Source of the DNA: Oryzibacter oryziterrae
GTDB lineage: Bacteria > Pseudomonadota > Alphaproteobacteria > Rhizobiales > Pleomorphomonadaceae
Direction: 5' to 3'
Length of the DNA stretch: 64,000 bases
Assembly (NCBI RefSeq): GCF_021864535.1
Contig: NZ_JAKJIC010000007.1
Location: 156,069-220,068, forward strand
Shown: one piece after another, positions 17,469 to 27,498 of the stretch
Layout of the letters: every line of letters starts with the position of its first letter
Position numbering within the stretch: the first letter of the stretch is position 1
Program-made: the position numbers and the translations under genes
The notes under the pieces: generated by a model
What the model saw: only the letters and a program-made list of their open reading frames with translations
What the model was told of the DNA's origin: nothing
Databases searched by the model: none

Positions 17469-18686
17469 ATGCCCCGCGCCATCGTCATCGTGCTCGACAG
17501 CTTCGGCATCGGCGGAGCGCCGGATGCCGAGAAATTCGGCGACAAGGGCTCCGACACGCTCGGCCACATCGCCGCCGCCTGCGCCACCGGTGCCGGCGAC
17601 CGCGAGGGCCTGCGCGCTGGCCCGCTCCGCCTGCCCAACCTCGAACGGCTCGGCCTCGGCCTTGCCGCCGAACAGGCGACCGGTAACCGTCCGGTCGGCT
17701 TTGCGCTGACCGAGGCGCAAGGCCGCTACACGGCGGCGGCCGAAACTTCCAGCGGCAAGGACACCCCGTCCGGTCACTGGGAGATCGCCGGCGTGCCCGT
17801 GCCCTTCGACTGGGGCTATTTCCCCAACGAGATCCCTTGCTTGCCCCAGGAGCTTATCGACGCGTATATCCGTGAGACCGGCGTGCCCGGCGTCCTCGGC
17901 CTGCGCCACGCGTCCGGCACCGAAGTCATCGAAAGCCTCGGCGAGGAGCATATCAAGACCGGCAAGCCGATCCTCTACACCTCCGCCGACTCGGTACTGC
18001 AGATCGCCGCCCATGAGACCCACTTCGGTCTCGATCGCCTGCTCGAACACTGCCAGATCGCCCGCAAGCTGGTGGACCGCTACAATATCGGTCGCGTCAT
18101 CGCCCGCCCCTTCCTCGGCGAGACCGCATCGACCTTCAAGCGCACATCCAACAGGCGCGACTATGCCGTGCCGCCGCCGGAGCCCACCGTGCTGGCTCGC
18201 GTCGAAGCCGCCGGCGGCCGGGTGATCGGCATCGGCAAGATCGGGGACATCTTCGCCCACACCAACATCACCGAGCTGCGCAAGGGCAAGAATAACGACG
18301 ACAACATCGACCTGACGCTGGCCGCCATGAATGACGCACGCTCGGGCGACTTTATCTTTACAAACCTGGTCGACTTCGACAGCAGCTTTGGACATAGGCG
18401 TGACGTTCCAGGCTATGCCGCCTGCCTTGAATCCTTCGACCGCCGGTTGCCGGAGGTTGAGGCGCTGTTGCAGCCGGACGATCTCCTGCTGCTCACCGCC
18501 GATCACGGGTGCGATCCCACCTGGCCCGGCACCGACCACACCCGCGAGCGCGTGCCGGTGCTGATGGCCGGTGCCCGCGTGGTGCCCGGTTCGGCCGGTC
18601 CGTCCGAAACCTTTGCCGACATGGCCGAAACCATCGCCGCCTGGCTGGGCCTTCCCAAGGGTCCCCACGGCAAGAGCCTGATCTGA
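17469..18686 (+). CDS. deoB: Phosphopentomutase
   Basis: A 405-residue alkaline-phosphatase-superfamily mutase that converts (deoxy)ribose-1-phosphate to (deoxy)ribose-5-phosphate. Metal-site motifs are intact: [11 protein letters not shown] (10-20), the [13 protein letters not shown] phospho-acceptor region, and [16 protein letters not shown] near the C-terminus. A clear AGGAGAG Shine-Dalgarno precedes the ATG. It channels sugar phosphate from DeoA and the purine phosphorylase into central metabolism. No deoC aldolase gene is in the window. Confidence 0.96.
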   Translation: MPRAIVIVLDSFGIGGAPDAEKFGDKGSDTLGHIAAACATGAGDREGLRAGPLRLPNLERLGLGLAAEQATGNRPVGFALTEAQGRYTAAAETSSGKDTPSGHWEIAGVPVPFDWGYFPNEIPCLPQELIDAYIRETGVPGVLGLRHASGTEVIESLGEEHIKTGKPILYTSADSVLQIAAHETHFGLDRLLEHCQIARKLVDRYNIGRVIARPFLGETASTFKRTSNRRDYAVPPPEPTVLARVEAAGGRVIGIGKIGDIFAHTNITELRKGKNNDDNIDLTLAAMNDARSGDFIFTNLVDFDSSFGHRRDVPGYAACLESFDRRLPEVEALLQPDDLLLLTADHGCDPTWPGTDHTRERVPVLMAGARVVPGSAGPSETFADMAETIAAWLGLPKGPHGKSLI

Positions 18687-18696
18687 AAGACATTCC

Positions 18697-19668
18697 ATGA
18701 CCGCACACCTGCCGAAGGCCGAGCTTCATGTCCACCTTGAAGCGACGGCCTCTCCCGAACTTGTACGCCGCAACGCGGAACGCTATGGCGTTGACGTCTC
18801 GCGCCTTTTTGATGCCGAAGGTCGTTATCGCTGGACCGATTTCTCCACCTTCATCGCCTCCTACGACGTCGCGGCCTCGGTCTTCCGCTCGGCCGAAGAC
18901 TTCGCCGAACTGGTCGAAGGCTATCTCGTGGGGCAGAGCCAGGTCGGCTGCCTCTACACCGAGTTCTTCATTTCCCCCGACTTTGCCCGCCGCAACGGCC
19001 TGCCCTATGCCGATTATCTCGGCGGCGTCGCCGAGGGCATCCGCCGGGCCGAGGCCAGGACCGGCATCGTCGGTCGCATCATCCCCTTGATCGAACGGCA
19101 CTTTGGCCCGGCTGATGCCATCGGCGCCGCCAAGGTCGCCGTCGACAATCTGATCCCGGAAGTGGTCGGTTTCGGCATGGCCGGCGACGAACGCGTCTTC
19201 GAGCCCTGGGACTTCGTCCCCGCCTTCATGATCGCCCACGAGGCTGGCCTGCCGCTCACCTGCCATGCCGGCGAATGGCAGGGCTGGGACCACGTCGAGG
19301 ACACCCTCAACGCCCTGCCCCTCAAGCGCATCGGCCATGGGGTGCGGTCGATCGAGAACGCCGATTTCGTGCGGCGCCTGGTTGACGAAGGCGTCCATCT
19401 GGAGATCTGCCCGGGCTCCAACATCGCCCTCGGCGCCTTCACGGATTTCGCAAGCCACCCCTTGCGCACCTTCTTCGACGCGGGCGTCCGCCTGTCGCTC
19501 AACTCCGACGATCCGCCATTCTTCTGGTCGTCGATCGATCGCGAATATGCCATTGCGGCCGAGCATTTCGGCTTCACCGACGCCGAGCTCCTGCGCGTCA
19601 CCCGCATGGCCATCGAGGATGCCTTCTGCGATGCGGCCACCAAGGCGAAACTGCTGGCGCGTCTGTGA
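18697..19668 (+). CDS. add: Adenosine deaminase
   Basis: A 323-residue metal-dependent deaminase (adenosine/deoxyadenosine to inosine/deoxyinosine). Zinc and catalytic motifs are present: H11-V-H13 in AELHVHLEA, TCHAGEW, the HGVRS segment and SLNSDDPPFF. It could alternatively be an adenine deaminase of the same family, but the setting directly after deoB and upstream of upp favours adenosine, whose product inosine feeds the purine phosphorylase gene of the same operon. It starts 10 bases after deoB. Confidence 0.88.
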   Translation: MTAHLPKAELHVHLEATASPELVRRNAERYGVDVSRLFDAEGRYRWTDFSTFIASYDVAASVFRSAEDFAELVEGYLVGQSQVGCLYTEFFISPDFARRNGLPYADYLGGVAEGIRRAEARTGIVGRIIPLIERHFGPADAIGAAKVAVDNLIPEVVGFGMAGDERVFEPWDFVPAFMIAHEAGLPLTCHAGEWQGWDHVEDTLNALPLKRIGHGVRSIENADFVRRLVDEGVHLEICPGSNIALGAFTDFASHPLRTFFDAGVRLSLNSDDPPFFWSSIDREYAIAAEHFGFTDAELLRVTRMAIEDAFCDAATKAKLLARL

Positions 19669-19762
19669 CCGAATCCGGTGGAGATCAGCGCTTTTGCCGG
19701 TTTCGCACGGCGCCTCAACTGGCTAAAGTCGCGCCAGCTCAATTATTCAGGACGAGGATCTC

Positions 19763-20392
19763 ATGAACGGCGTCAAGGTGATCGACCATCCGCTGGTGCA
19801 GCACAAGCTCACCATCATGCGCAAGAAGGAAACGTCGACGGCAAGCTTCCGCCGCCTCCTGCGCGAGATTTCCACGTTGCTCTGCTATGAAGTCACGCGC
19901 GATCTCAAGCTGATGGAAGTCGAAATCGAGACGCCGCTGGAGCCCATGATGGCGCCGACGCTCGAAGGCAAGAAGCTGGTTTTCGCCTCGGTCCTGCGCG
20001 CCGGCAACGGTCTTCTCGAAGGCATGCTCGATCTGGTCCCGGCCGCCCGCGTCTCGCATATCGGCATCTACCGTGACCATGAGACCTTGCAGCCGGTCGA
20101 ATATTACTTCAAGGCGCCCGCCGATCTCAGCGACCGCCTGACCATCGTCGTCGACCCCATGCTCGCCACCGGCAACTCCTCCATCGCTGCCGTCGACAAG
20201 CTGAAGGAACGTGGTGCCCGCGACATCCGCTTCGTCTGCCTGCTGGCCGCCCCCGAGGGCGTCAAGCACTTCACCGAAGCCCACCCTGACGTTCCCGTAT
20301 TCACGGCGGCCATCGACAGCCATCTCAACGAGAAGGGCTACATCGTCCCCGGCCTCGGCGACGCCGGCGACCGCATGTACGGCACCAAGTAA
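19763..20392 (+). CDS. upp: Uracil phosphoribosyltransferase
   Basis: A 209-residue enzyme making UMP from uracil and PRPP. The PRPP loop [15 protein letters not shown] and the C-terminal uracil-binding [10 protein letters not shown] are intact, and the length is standard. It is the last gene of the operon: uracil released from cytidine, uridine and deoxyuridine is recovered here. It is preceded by AGGACGAGGA and followed by a strong intrinsic terminator 25 bases after the stop. Confidence 0.97.
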   Translation: MNGVKVIDHPLVQHKLTIMRKKETSTASFRRLLREISTLLCYEVTRDLKLMEVEIETPLEPMMAPTLEGKKLVFASVLRAGNGLLEGMLDLVPAARVSHIGIYRDHETLQPVEYYFKAPADLSDRLTIVVDPMLATGNSSIAAVDKLKERGARDIRFVCLLAAPEGVKHFTEAHPDVPVFTAAIDSHLNEKGYIVPGLGDAGDRMYGTK

Positions 20393-20417
20393 GCTTCGGT
20401 TCCACCAACGGAAAATG

Positions 20418-20447
20418 AAAAGGCCCGGCAGATGTCCGGGCCTTTTT
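20418..20447 (+). terminator. Intrinsic terminator after upp
   Basis: A GGCCCGG/CCGGGCC stem (20422-20428 with 20436-20442), extended by A-T pairs, a 7-base loop and a run of five T. It ends the nucleoside operon just before the convergent tadC gene. Confidence 0.93.
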
Positions 20448-20472
20448 CGTGTGGGTGACGAGCACCTGGGGG

Positions 20473-21450
20473 TCAGTGCATCGACGTGATCTTGATGATC
20501 GCCGGCGACATGATCACCGCAAACAGCACGGGCAGGAAGAACACGATCATCGGCACCGTCAGTTTCGGCGGCAGCGCGGCGGCCTTCTTCTCCGCTTCAT
20601 TCATGCGCATGTCGCGGTTTTCCTGGCTGAGCACGCGCAGCGTCGTGCCGAGCGGAGTGCCATAGCGCTCCGACTGGATCAGCGCCAGACAGACGGCCTT
20701 CACCCCGTCCAGACCGACGCGGTTGGCAAGGTTCTCATAGGCTTGCCGCCGATCGGACAGATAGGACAGTTCGGCCGTCGTCAGGCTGAGCTCTTCGGCC
20801 AGTGGGATGGACTGGGCGCCAATTTCCTCCGACACCTTGCGGAAGGCCATTTCGATCGACATGCCCGATTCCACGCAGATCAGCAGCAGATCGAGCGAGT
20901 CGGGGAAGGCGCGCTTCACCGAAAGCTGCCGCTTCTGCACCGCGTTGGACACGAAGAGCACCGGAACAACAAAGCCGAGGTAGCCGGCGCCGATGCACAT
21001 GAAGATCCGCATCGGCAAGGGCCGGTCGATCTTCAGGATCACGAAGACATAGAGAGCGGCGATGGCCATGAACAGGAAGGGCAGCACGAAGCGGGCGAAC
21101 AGAAAGGTCGTCGTGGCCGCTTCTGACCGGAAACCGGCCTGCTTCAGCTTCTCTTCGCCCTTCTTGTCGAGCAAGGCATTGCGCAGCGACAGCCGCTCCA
21201 CAAGGTTGCGCATGTAGCGCTTGGATTCCTTGCCCCTGATCGAGGTGCGCTGGGTCTCGGCCTGCAGCCGGGCCCGTTCGCGCGCGCGGATCTTCTCGCG
21301 CTCCACCGACACGGCCTTCATGCGGGCGCCGAGCTTGTCGGACGAGAAGAGCGGCAGGGTAAGGGTGATCACCGTCGCGAAGATCGCGATCGACACCAGC
21401 ACCGACATGAGCACCACGGGATTCGTGGCCGTTTCCATGAACTTTTCCAT
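20473..21450 (-). CDS. tadC: Tad pilus assembly membrane protein TadC
   Basis: A 325-residue inner-membrane protein with a type II secretion F domain, forming the pilus assembly platform with TadB. An N-terminal helix (about 12-33), a basic coiled-coil-like stretch rich in Arg/Glu (45-75) and the F domain segment AFPDSLDLLLICVESGMSIE (from about 182) are visible, with C-terminal membrane helices. It is the last minus-strand gene of the cluster, 7 bases after tadB. Confidence 0.93.
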   Translation of the reverse strand: MEKFMETATNPVVLMSVLVSIAIFATVITLTLPLFSSDKLGARMKAVSVEREKIRARERARLQAETQRTSIRGKESKRYMRNLVERLSLRNALLDKKGEEKLKQAGFRSEAATTTFLFARFVLPFLFMAIAALYVFVILKIDRPLPMRIFMCIGAGYLGFVVPVLFVSNAVQKRQLSVKRAFPDSLDLLLICVESGMSIEMAFRKVSEEIGAQSIPLAEELSLTTAELSYLSDRRQAYENLANRVGLDGVKAVCLALIQSERYGTPLGTTLRVLSQENRDMRMNEAEKKAAALPPKLTVPMIVFFLPVLFAVIMSPAIIKITSMH

Positions 21451-21457
21451 GCCCGCC

Positions 21458-22456
21458 TCAGAAGTCGAAACTGATCATCTTCTTCATCACGAAGACGCCG
21501 ATGCCCATGCACAGAGCCGAACCGCCCAGCACGAAATGTCCCTTGGTGGTGGTGAACAACACCATGATGTAGTCAGGACTGGTCAGGTAGACGAGGGTGG
21601 CAACGATGATCGGCAGCGCGCCGATGATTGTCGCCGAAGACTTGGCCTCCATGCTCATGGCCTGGATCTTGGCGCGCATCTTCTTGCGCTCGCGCAGCAC
21701 CTTGGCGAGGTTGCCCAGGGCTTCCGACAGATTGCCGCCGGCCTTGCTCTGGATCGCGATGACGATCGCAAAGAAGTTGGTCTCCGGCAGTGGCACGCGC
21801 TCGTACATCTTGCCGATGGCCTCGTCGATGGGAATGCCCAGCTGCACCGAATCCATGACCGCCTTGAACTCGGAGCGAACCGGCTCCTTGGCCTCGGACG
21901 CGATCATACGCAGGCAATCGTTGAGCGGCAGACCGGCCTTGACGCCGCGCACGATCACCTCGACGGCATTGGCCAGTTCCTCGGTGAAGGCATTCTGGCG
22001 ACGACGGCGCAGAAAGTTGACCACATAGCGCGGCAGGCCGAAGGCCCCGACGAAGGCGACGCCCACCATGAGCGGCAGGGACATGCCGAGAATGAAGCAA
22101 ACCACAAACAGACCGAGCCCCAACAGCGCGCTGTAGACATAGAACTGCTTGGTGGTGATCGTCAGGCCGGATTGCTGCAGCCGCAGCGACAGTGGCGGAT
22201 TGGTGGATTGCGAAGCCTTGTGCTTCTGCTTGACTTCAATGTCCTTGAGCGTGTCCTGCACCGTCCGGCGGCGGGCGGAACCGGGTTCGGCCTTTCCATC
22301 CTTGCCGCGTGGCGCCTCGGCCACCTTGCCCAGACGCTTTTCGGCGGTCGCCTGCTGCTCGATGCGACCATAGAGCAAGGCGTAGAACAGAGCCGCCGCG
22401 GCAAAGCCGGCCAGCGCGATCATCGCCAAAATGGTTGTGCTTACGCCAAACAGCAT
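21458..22456 (-). CDS. tadB: Tad pilus assembly membrane protein TadB
   Basis: A 332-residue protein paralogous to TadC. An N-terminal membrane helix (about 5-28) is followed by a charged cytoplasmic segment, two central helices and the F domain (ELANAVEVIVRGVKAGLPLN, then the SKAGGNLSEALGNLAKVLRERKK region), with two C-terminal helices. It sits between cpaF and tadC. The 51-base gap from the cpaF stop suggests a single transcript. Confidence 0.93.
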   Translation of the reverse strand: MLFGVSTTILAMIALAGFAAAALFYALLYGRIEQQATAEKRLGKVAEAPRGKDGKAEPGSARRRTVQDTLKDIEVKQKHKASQSTNPPLSLRLQQSGLTITTKQFYVYSALLGLGLFVVCFILGMSLPLMVGVAFVGAFGLPRYVVNFLRRRRQNAFTEELANAVEVIVRGVKAGLPLNDCLRMIASEAKEPVRSEFKAVMDSVQLGIPIDEAIGKMYERVPLPETNFFAIVIAIQSKAGGNLSEALGNLAKVLRERKKMRAKIQAMSMEAKSSATIIGALPIIVATLVYLTSPDYIMVLFTTTKGHFVLGGSALCMGIGVFVMKKMISFDF

Positions 22457-22507
22457 GGACCCACTCCAAGGCGAACACTGCCCGTTCGCGCCTCAACTCC
22501 AACCTGA

Positions 22508-23974
22508 CTAGCCATAGGCGGCATCCGGCCCGACTTCCGAGGCGTCGATGGCCGCCGCGAGCCGCTTCTCTTCTCCGTAATAGCGCGCGCGATCCCAGAA
22601 CTTGGGACGCCCGATGCCGGTCGACTTGTGCCGGCCGATCAGCTTGCCGTCGGCATCCTCGCCGACGATTTCGTAGACGAACAGATCCTGGGTGATCACC
22701 ACGTCGCCTTCGAGACCCACCACCTCGGTGATATGGGTGATGCGGCGCGAGCCGTCGCGCAGACGCGCCGCCTGGACGATCACATCGACAGATGCGACGA
22801 TCATCTCGCGCACGGTCTTCGCCGGCAGCGTGAAGCCACCCATGGAGATCATGGATTCGATACGGCCAATGGCCTCGCGCGGGCTGTTGGCGTGCAGGGT
22901 TCCCATCGAACCGTCGTGACCGGTGTTCATGGCCTGGAGGAGGTCGAAGGCCTCCGGGCCGCGCACTTCGCCGACGATGATGCGTTCAGGACGCATGCGC
23001 AGACAGTTCTTGACGAGATCACGCATGGTGATCTGGCCTTCGCCTTCCAGATTGGGCGGGCGCGTTTCGAGGCGCACCACATGCGGCTGCTGCAGCTGCA
23101 GTTCCGCCGCGTCTTCGCAGGTGATGATGCGTTCGGTGGGTTCGATATAGGCGGTGAGGCAGTTGAGCAGCGTCGTCTTGCCCGAACCGGTACCACCCGA
23201 AACGATGACATTGCAGCGGGAACGACCGATGATCTCGAGGATGGTCGCACCCTCGGGCGTGATCGACCCGAAGCGGACCAGCTGCGGCAGCGTCAGCTTG
23301 TCCTTCTTGAACTTACGAATGGTGAGCGTGGGACCGTCGATCGCAAGCGGCGGCGCAATCACGTTGACGCGCGAACCGTCGGGCAGGCGCGCGTCGCAGA
23401 TCGGCGAGGCTTCGTCGACGCGGCGGCCGACCTGGCTGACGATGCGCTGGCAGATGTTCATGAGCTGGAGGTTGTCGCGGAACCGCACCCCCGTCTTGAT
23501 CATCTTGCCGGCCACTTCGATGAAGGTGGCGTCAGCGCCGTTGACCATGATGTCGGCGATGTCGTCGCGGGCCAGCAGCGGCTCCAGCGGACCATAGCCG
23601 AGAACGTCGTTGCAGATGTCGTCGAGCAGCTCTTCCTGCTCGGAAATCGACATCACCACCGCCTTCAGCGAGATGATGTCGGTGACGATGTCGCGGATTT
23701 CCTCGCGCGCCGTCTCAAGATCCAGCTTGGCCAGCTGGCTGAGATCGATGGTCTCGATCAGCGCCGAGAAGATGGACGACTTGGTGTCGTAATAGCCTTC
23801 GGACTTGCGCCGTTCGCCGGTATCGACAACGGCAGGCGGCCGGGCCTCGGCCGCAGGTTTGGCTGCAACCGGGGCCGCCGGTGCGGGCGCCCGCTCGACG
23901 GGACGTGGCGCCGCAGGAGGCGGGAGCCCCTTGTTGTCGCCTCCGGTTCCGAAACTGCCGCGCTTGCCAAACAT
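22508..23974 (-). CDS. cpaF: Pilus assembly ATPase CpaF/TadA
   Basis: A 488-residue type II/IV secretion ATPase powering pilus extension and probably retraction. A Pro/Ala-rich N-terminus (15-50) precedes the CpaF domain. Walker [10 protein letters not shown] (260-268), the Asp-box [17 protein letters not shown], Walker [10 protein letters not shown] (331-339) and the His-box [13 protein letters not shown] (351-363) are intact. The ATG at 23974 is used; the frame is open upstream but would run into cpaE. Confidence 0.96.
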   Translation of the reverse strand: MFGKRGSFGTGGDNKGLPPPAAPRPVERAPAPAAPVAAKPAAEARPPAVVDTGERRKSEGYYDTKSSIFSALIETIDLSQLAKLDLETAREEIRDIVTDIISLKAVVMSISEQEELLDDICNDVLGYGPLEPLLARDDIADIMVNGADATFIEVAGKMIKTGVRFRDNLQLMNICQRIVSQVGRRVDEASPICDARLPDGSRVNVIAPPLAIDGPTLTIRKFKKDKLTLPQLVRFGSITPEGATILEIIGRSRCNVIVSGGTGSGKTTLLNCLTAYIEPTERIITCEDAAELQLQQPHVVRLETRPPNLEGEGQITMRDLVKNCLRMRPERIIVGEVRGPEAFDLLQAMNTGHDGSMGTLHANSPREAIGRIESMISMGGFTLPAKTVREMIVASVDVIVQAARLRDGSRRITHITEVVGLEGDVVITQDLFVYEIVGEDADGKLIGRHKSTGIGRPKFWDRARYYGEEKRLAAAIDASEVGPDAAYG

Positions 23975-23993
23975 CGTTGATCTCCGCCGACTG

Positions 23994-25271
23994 TCAGCTG
24001 GCCTTGCGGCGCATCTTTGGCAGGCGTGCCAGCAAGGGCGCCAGAGCGCTCTTCTTGCCGACGCGCGACGTTTGCCGTCCGGTGAGGAGCCCCGCCAGTT
24101 GATCGAACTGCGAGGCCACCGGGCTCTTGGCATTGACCTCGGCGATCATCTGCCCGTTGTTGGTGGCCGTTCCGAACAGTTGAGGATCGAAGGGCAAGGC
24201 CATGGTGATGTCGAGCCCCAGGGCCTTCTTGAAGTCGTCCGGCTTGATCTCCGGACGCTTGGGCATGCCGAGCTGATTGATCACCAGCTTGGGGGCCGAG
24301 TCATTGGGGCGCAGCGGCTTGAGCTGATCGACAAGGTTCTTGGCATTGCGCAGGGACGCAAGGTCCGGACCGACGGTGATCACCACCTCATCGGCCACGG
24401 CCAGCGTGCGGCGCACCCAGGACGTCCACATGTGCGGCATGTCCAGAACCACCGCAGGAACACCGTTGCGGACCACGTCTATGATCTGGGTGAAGGCGTC
24501 CTCACCATGGTCATAGGCCTTTTCCAGCGTCGCCGGTGCCGCCAACAGCGCAAGGTTTTCCGCGCACTTGGTCAGGATGCGGTCGAGGAACACGTCGTCG
24601 ATGCGCTCGGGCGAATTCACCGCGTCGGCGATGCCCTGGGTCGGGTCCTGGTTGAAGTCGAGACCAGCGGTGCCGAACGGCAGGTCGAGGTCGGCGATCA
24701 CCACATCGCCCTCGAACAGGCGCGACAGGGCAAAGCCCACATTGTGGGCCACGGTCGAGGAGCCGACACCGCCGCGCGCGCCGATGAAGGCAATCGTTCG
24801 GCCGATGGGCTCCGAGTTGCTGCCGAGGAAGATTTCGCCGACTTCCCGGATCACGTCATAGAGATCGAAGGGCGTGACCAGATAATCGCTGACACCACGC
24901 CGCAACAACTCGCGGTAAAGCGCCACGTCATTGCTGTGACCGATCACGATCACCTTGGTGCCGGGATCGCACACCGAAGCAAGCTTGTCGATCTGCTCGA
25001 GAATGCCTTCGCGGCTGTCGCGGCTTTCGATGAACAGGAGGTTTGGCGTCGGCGCGCTGGTGTAGAAGTCGAGCGCTGCCGCAGGACCGCCCATGTGGAT
25101 CTTCACATGCGCCTTGGACATGCGCCGATCAGCCGCCGCCTGTTCAAGCACGGAGGCAACTTCCGGCGTGTCGCAGAAAGCCTGGATCGCAATGCGGGGC
25201 ACCGGGCGCAGCGAGGCGTTTTCCTCGATGCGGGCCGCGTTGCGGGTGGAAGAGATGTCGTCGTTCATCAT
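23994..25271 (-). CDS. cpaE: Pilus assembly protein CpaE (MinD-like ATPase)
   Basis: A 425-residue protein with an N-terminal receiver-like domain (about 25-150, without a clear phospho-acceptor) and a MinD/ParA-like ATPase domain. The Walker A is the deviant form GARGGVGSST (164-173), lacking the usual Lys before the last Ser, as is normal for CpaE. CpaE localises the Tad machinery to the pole in Caulobacter-type bacteria. Two ATGs (25271, 25268) are adjacent; upstream codons would overlap cpaD. Confidence 0.93.
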   Translation of the reverse strand: MMNDDISSTRNAARIEENASLRPVPRIAIQAFCDTPEVASVLEQAAADRRMSKAHVKIHMGGPAAALDFYTSAPTPNLLFIESRDSREGILEQIDKLASVCDPGTKVIVIGHSNDVALYRELLRRGVSDYLVTPFDLYDVIREVGEIFLGSNSEPIGRTIAFIGARGGVGSSTVAHNVGFALSRLFEGDVVIADLDLPFGTAGLDFNQDPTQGIADAVNSPERIDDVFLDRILTKCAENLALLAAPATLEKAYDHGEDAFTQIIDVVRNGVPAVVLDMPHMWTSWVRRTLAVADEVVITVGPDLASLRNAKNLVDQLKPLRPNDSAPKLVINQLGMPKRPEIKPDDFKKALGLDITMALPFDPQLFGTATNNGQMIAEVNAKSPVASQFDQLAGLLTGRQTSRVGKKSALAPLLARLPKMRRKAS

Positions 25272-25303
25272 GGGAAAGGCAAACCTTGCATGCTCGACGT
25301 GAC

Positions 25304-26002
25304 TTAGGACCCGGACGATGCGCCGCCGGACTGATAGGACTGCATCACCTGCCAACGCCGCCACATGGGCACCGGAGTCTCGGCGCGCGGCGTGATCAGG
25401 TCATTGGGATTCTCAACCATGGCGGCGAGATTGGCCTGCGTCGAGCAGCCGAACTCGGCCCCATCGCCGCCCTTCGAATCGTCAGGGACAGCATCGCTCG
25501 TCCATTGTCCGCAGGGCGGGCTCACGGCCTTGATCTTGTTGAACGACAGGCGCAACGGCGCATTCACGCCGGGATTGCCGACGGAATAGTTGCGCGTTTC
25601 GATCATGCGTTCCGGCAGGCCGCCTTGGCGCAAGACGCGATGTACGTCGCGCGCAACATAGGAGGCAACCATCTGATTGCCTGAGCCGGCCGGCGTCAGG
25701 ATCACCACCGTTCCGGTCGCATTGTGGACCGCGTCGTCGGCGAAGGACAGAACGATGTCGCGCATGAAGGGCTGCAGCGACGTCGCACCGGAGCCGACGG
25801 GAATGTCGAGATTTTGCGGCGCCTCGGCCACCGCGATCGGGTAGCGGGTCCGATAGCCGTCGGTCGGCAGCCCCTCGGTGATCACCTGCCCCTGCGAGTT
25901 GCACCCCGCAAGCGCCAGACCGGCAAGCAGCACGAGGGTGCTCCTTTGCAGAACCCGCGTCACGCGAGCCTTGCTGGCCTTGGTCGGAAGAAATTCTGCC
26001 AT
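25304..26002 (-). CDS. cpaD: Pilus assembly lipoprotein CpaD
   Basis: A 232-residue outer-membrane lipoprotein expected to assist the CpaC secretin. The signal peptide ends in the lipobox LALAGC, with lipidated Cys at about residue 34. The body carries FADDAVHNATGTVVILTPAG and the C-terminal CSTQANLAAMVENPNDL motif typical of CpaD. The ATG at 26002 is chosen; an in-frame ATG at 26032 would overlap the cpaC stop by a few bases and is possible. Confidence 0.92.
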   Translation of the reverse strand: MAEFLPTKASKARVTRVLQRSTLVLLAGLALAGCNSQGQVITEGLPTDGYRTRYPIAVAEAPQNLDIPVGSGATSLQPFMRDIVLSFADDAVHNATGTVVILTPAGSGNQMVASYVARDVHRVLRQGGLPERMIETRNYSVGNPGVNAPLRLSFNKIKAVSPPCGQWTSDAVPDDSKGGDGAEFGCSTQANLAAMVENPNDLITPRAETPVPMWRRWQVMQSYQSGGASSGS

Positions 26003-26028
26003 GACAATGCTCCGTTCGCGAGGCGCGC

Positions 26029-27456
26029 TCATTCGTAGCTGAAGCCCACGCGGCCGCTGTAGGCCCCGTTCGCCGCCGCGCCGTTGGCCCGGTAGATTCG
26101 ATTGATCTGGTGCAGGAAGTAGCCCTGCGCGTCCGCCTGGAAGTTCAGGTTCTGGTCCGGGCGGACCATCTCCTGCGGATCGACAGGCTTGACGAGATAG
26201 GGGGTGACGAAGATCACCAGTTCGGTCTGCTGGCGCTTGTAGGATTCGCTCTTGAACAGGGCGCCAAGGATGGGAACATCCGTCAGCCCGGGAATGCCCG
26301 AACTTGCCTTGGTGATATTGTCTTTCAACAGACCGCCGAGCGCGATTGCGCCGCCCGAGGGCAGTTCCACCGTCGTCTGCGCCTGACGCTTGGTCAGGGC
26401 AAAACCGCCGTTGACCGTCAGCGTGTTGTCGACGTCGGAGATTTCCGTGTTGATGGTAAGGCTGATGCGGCCCGACGACAGCACCACCGGCGTGAACTGC
26501 AGCTGGATACCATAGTCACGGAACTCGGTCGTCGTCTGTGTTCCCGAGGTGGTGATGTAGGGAATTTCGCCACCGGCCAGGAACTTGGCCGTCTGCCCCG
26601 AGACAGCGGTCAGATTGGGTTCAGCCAGCGACCGCAGCACACCCTCGGTCTTGAGCGCATCGACCACGGCGGCAAAGTTGCTGGTACCGATGCCGAAGGC
26701 GCCATTGGCCGTTCCATTGGCGACCGTGTACAGCGTGTTGGCCTGCCCACCGATGGTGCGGTTTGCGATGTTGGCGAGGTTGTAGCTCAGCGAGTTCGAT
26801 GGCGCCGAGATCGGCGCAAAGGTCACGCCGCCGACATTGGCCAGGCCCACCATGTCGACACCGAGCTTGCGCGCGGTATTGCGCTGGACTTCGGCCACGA
26901 CGACACGCAGGTTGACCTGGTCGGACCCGGCGACGGTCACCGAGTTGATCACCTTTTCGGGTGAACCGACGAACTTGGCAGCGATGTTGGCCGCAATCGC
27001 CACGGATTCCGCTGACGTTGCGGTGCCGCTGAGAACCAGGGAATCTCCAAGCGACTGCGCCCGAATCTTCGAACCGGGAACCGAGTTTGCAATCGTGCTC
27101 TCGAGCGCCGCCGTATCGCGGCCAACCGACAATTCGAACTGGGCCAGCTGGCGATTGCCATTGGCGAACAGGAACACGTTGGCTTCGCCGACCGACATGC
27201 CGATCAGATAGATCTTGCGCGGGGTGCGCACCACCACGTCCGCGATGGCCGGATTGGACACCAGCACATCCTTGATGTCCTCAGGCAGATCGATGATCAT
27301 CGACTTGTTGAGCCCGAGGTTGACCACCTTTCCCTGCAGATCGGCAACATCGGTCAATCCCACGGCGGCATCTGCAGCGAAAGCGGATTGTGCCGCCGCG
27401 CAGGTGCCAATCGCGAGAGTGGCTGCTAGGAAAAGGCTCTTGAGGATAAGGTTCAT
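26029..27456 (-). CDS. cpaC: Pilus secretin CpaC/RcpA
   Basis: A 475-residue outer-membrane secretin. The signal peptide is about 1-27 (ending AFA). It is followed by the pilus-assembly N domain with NPAIADVVVRTP and IGMSVGEANVF, a BON-like segment and the secretin domain with ALKTEGVLRSLAEPNLTAVS, AKFLAGGEIPY and a C-terminal VPILGALFKS motif. It forms the multimeric channel through which the pilus exits. It lies 42 bases downstream of cpaB. Confidence 0.95.
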   Translation of the reverse strand: MNLILKSLFLAATLAIGTCAAAQSAFAADAAVGLTDVADLQGKVVNLGLNKSMIIDLPEDIKDVLVSNPAIADVVVRTPRKIYLIGMSVGEANVFLFANGNRQLAQFELSVGRDTAALESTIANSVPGSKIRAQSLGDSLVLSGTATSAESVAIAANIAAKFVGSPEKVINSVTVAGSDQVNLRVVVAEVQRNTARKLGVDMVGLANVGGVTFAPISAPSNSLSYNLANIANRTIGGQANTLYTVANGTANGAFGIGTSNFAAVVDALKTEGVLRSLAEPNLTAVSGQTAKFLAGGEIPYITTSGTQTTTEFRDYGIQLQFTPVVLSSGRISLTINTEISDVDNTLTVNGGFALTKRQAQTTVELPSGGAIALGGLLKDNITKASSGIPGLTDVPILGALFKSESYKRQQTELVIFVTPYLVKPVDPQEMVRPDQNLNFQADAQGYFLHQINRIYRANGAAANGAYSGRVGFSYE

Positions 27457-27498
27457 GACCTGATGTCCCTGGAATTGCCGAACTGCTGTCTGTGCAGC

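Noticed and set aside
15981..18698. 905-codon open frame on the minus strand opposite deoA and deoB
   Set aside because: It is antisense to two intact enzyme genes and its peptide is a Gly/Ala/Arg/His-rich mix typical of the complementary frame in GC-rich DNA.
23805..25307. 500-codon plus-strand frame opposite cpaE and cpaF
   Set aside because: Antisense to recognised pilus genes, with a His/Arg-rich peptide.
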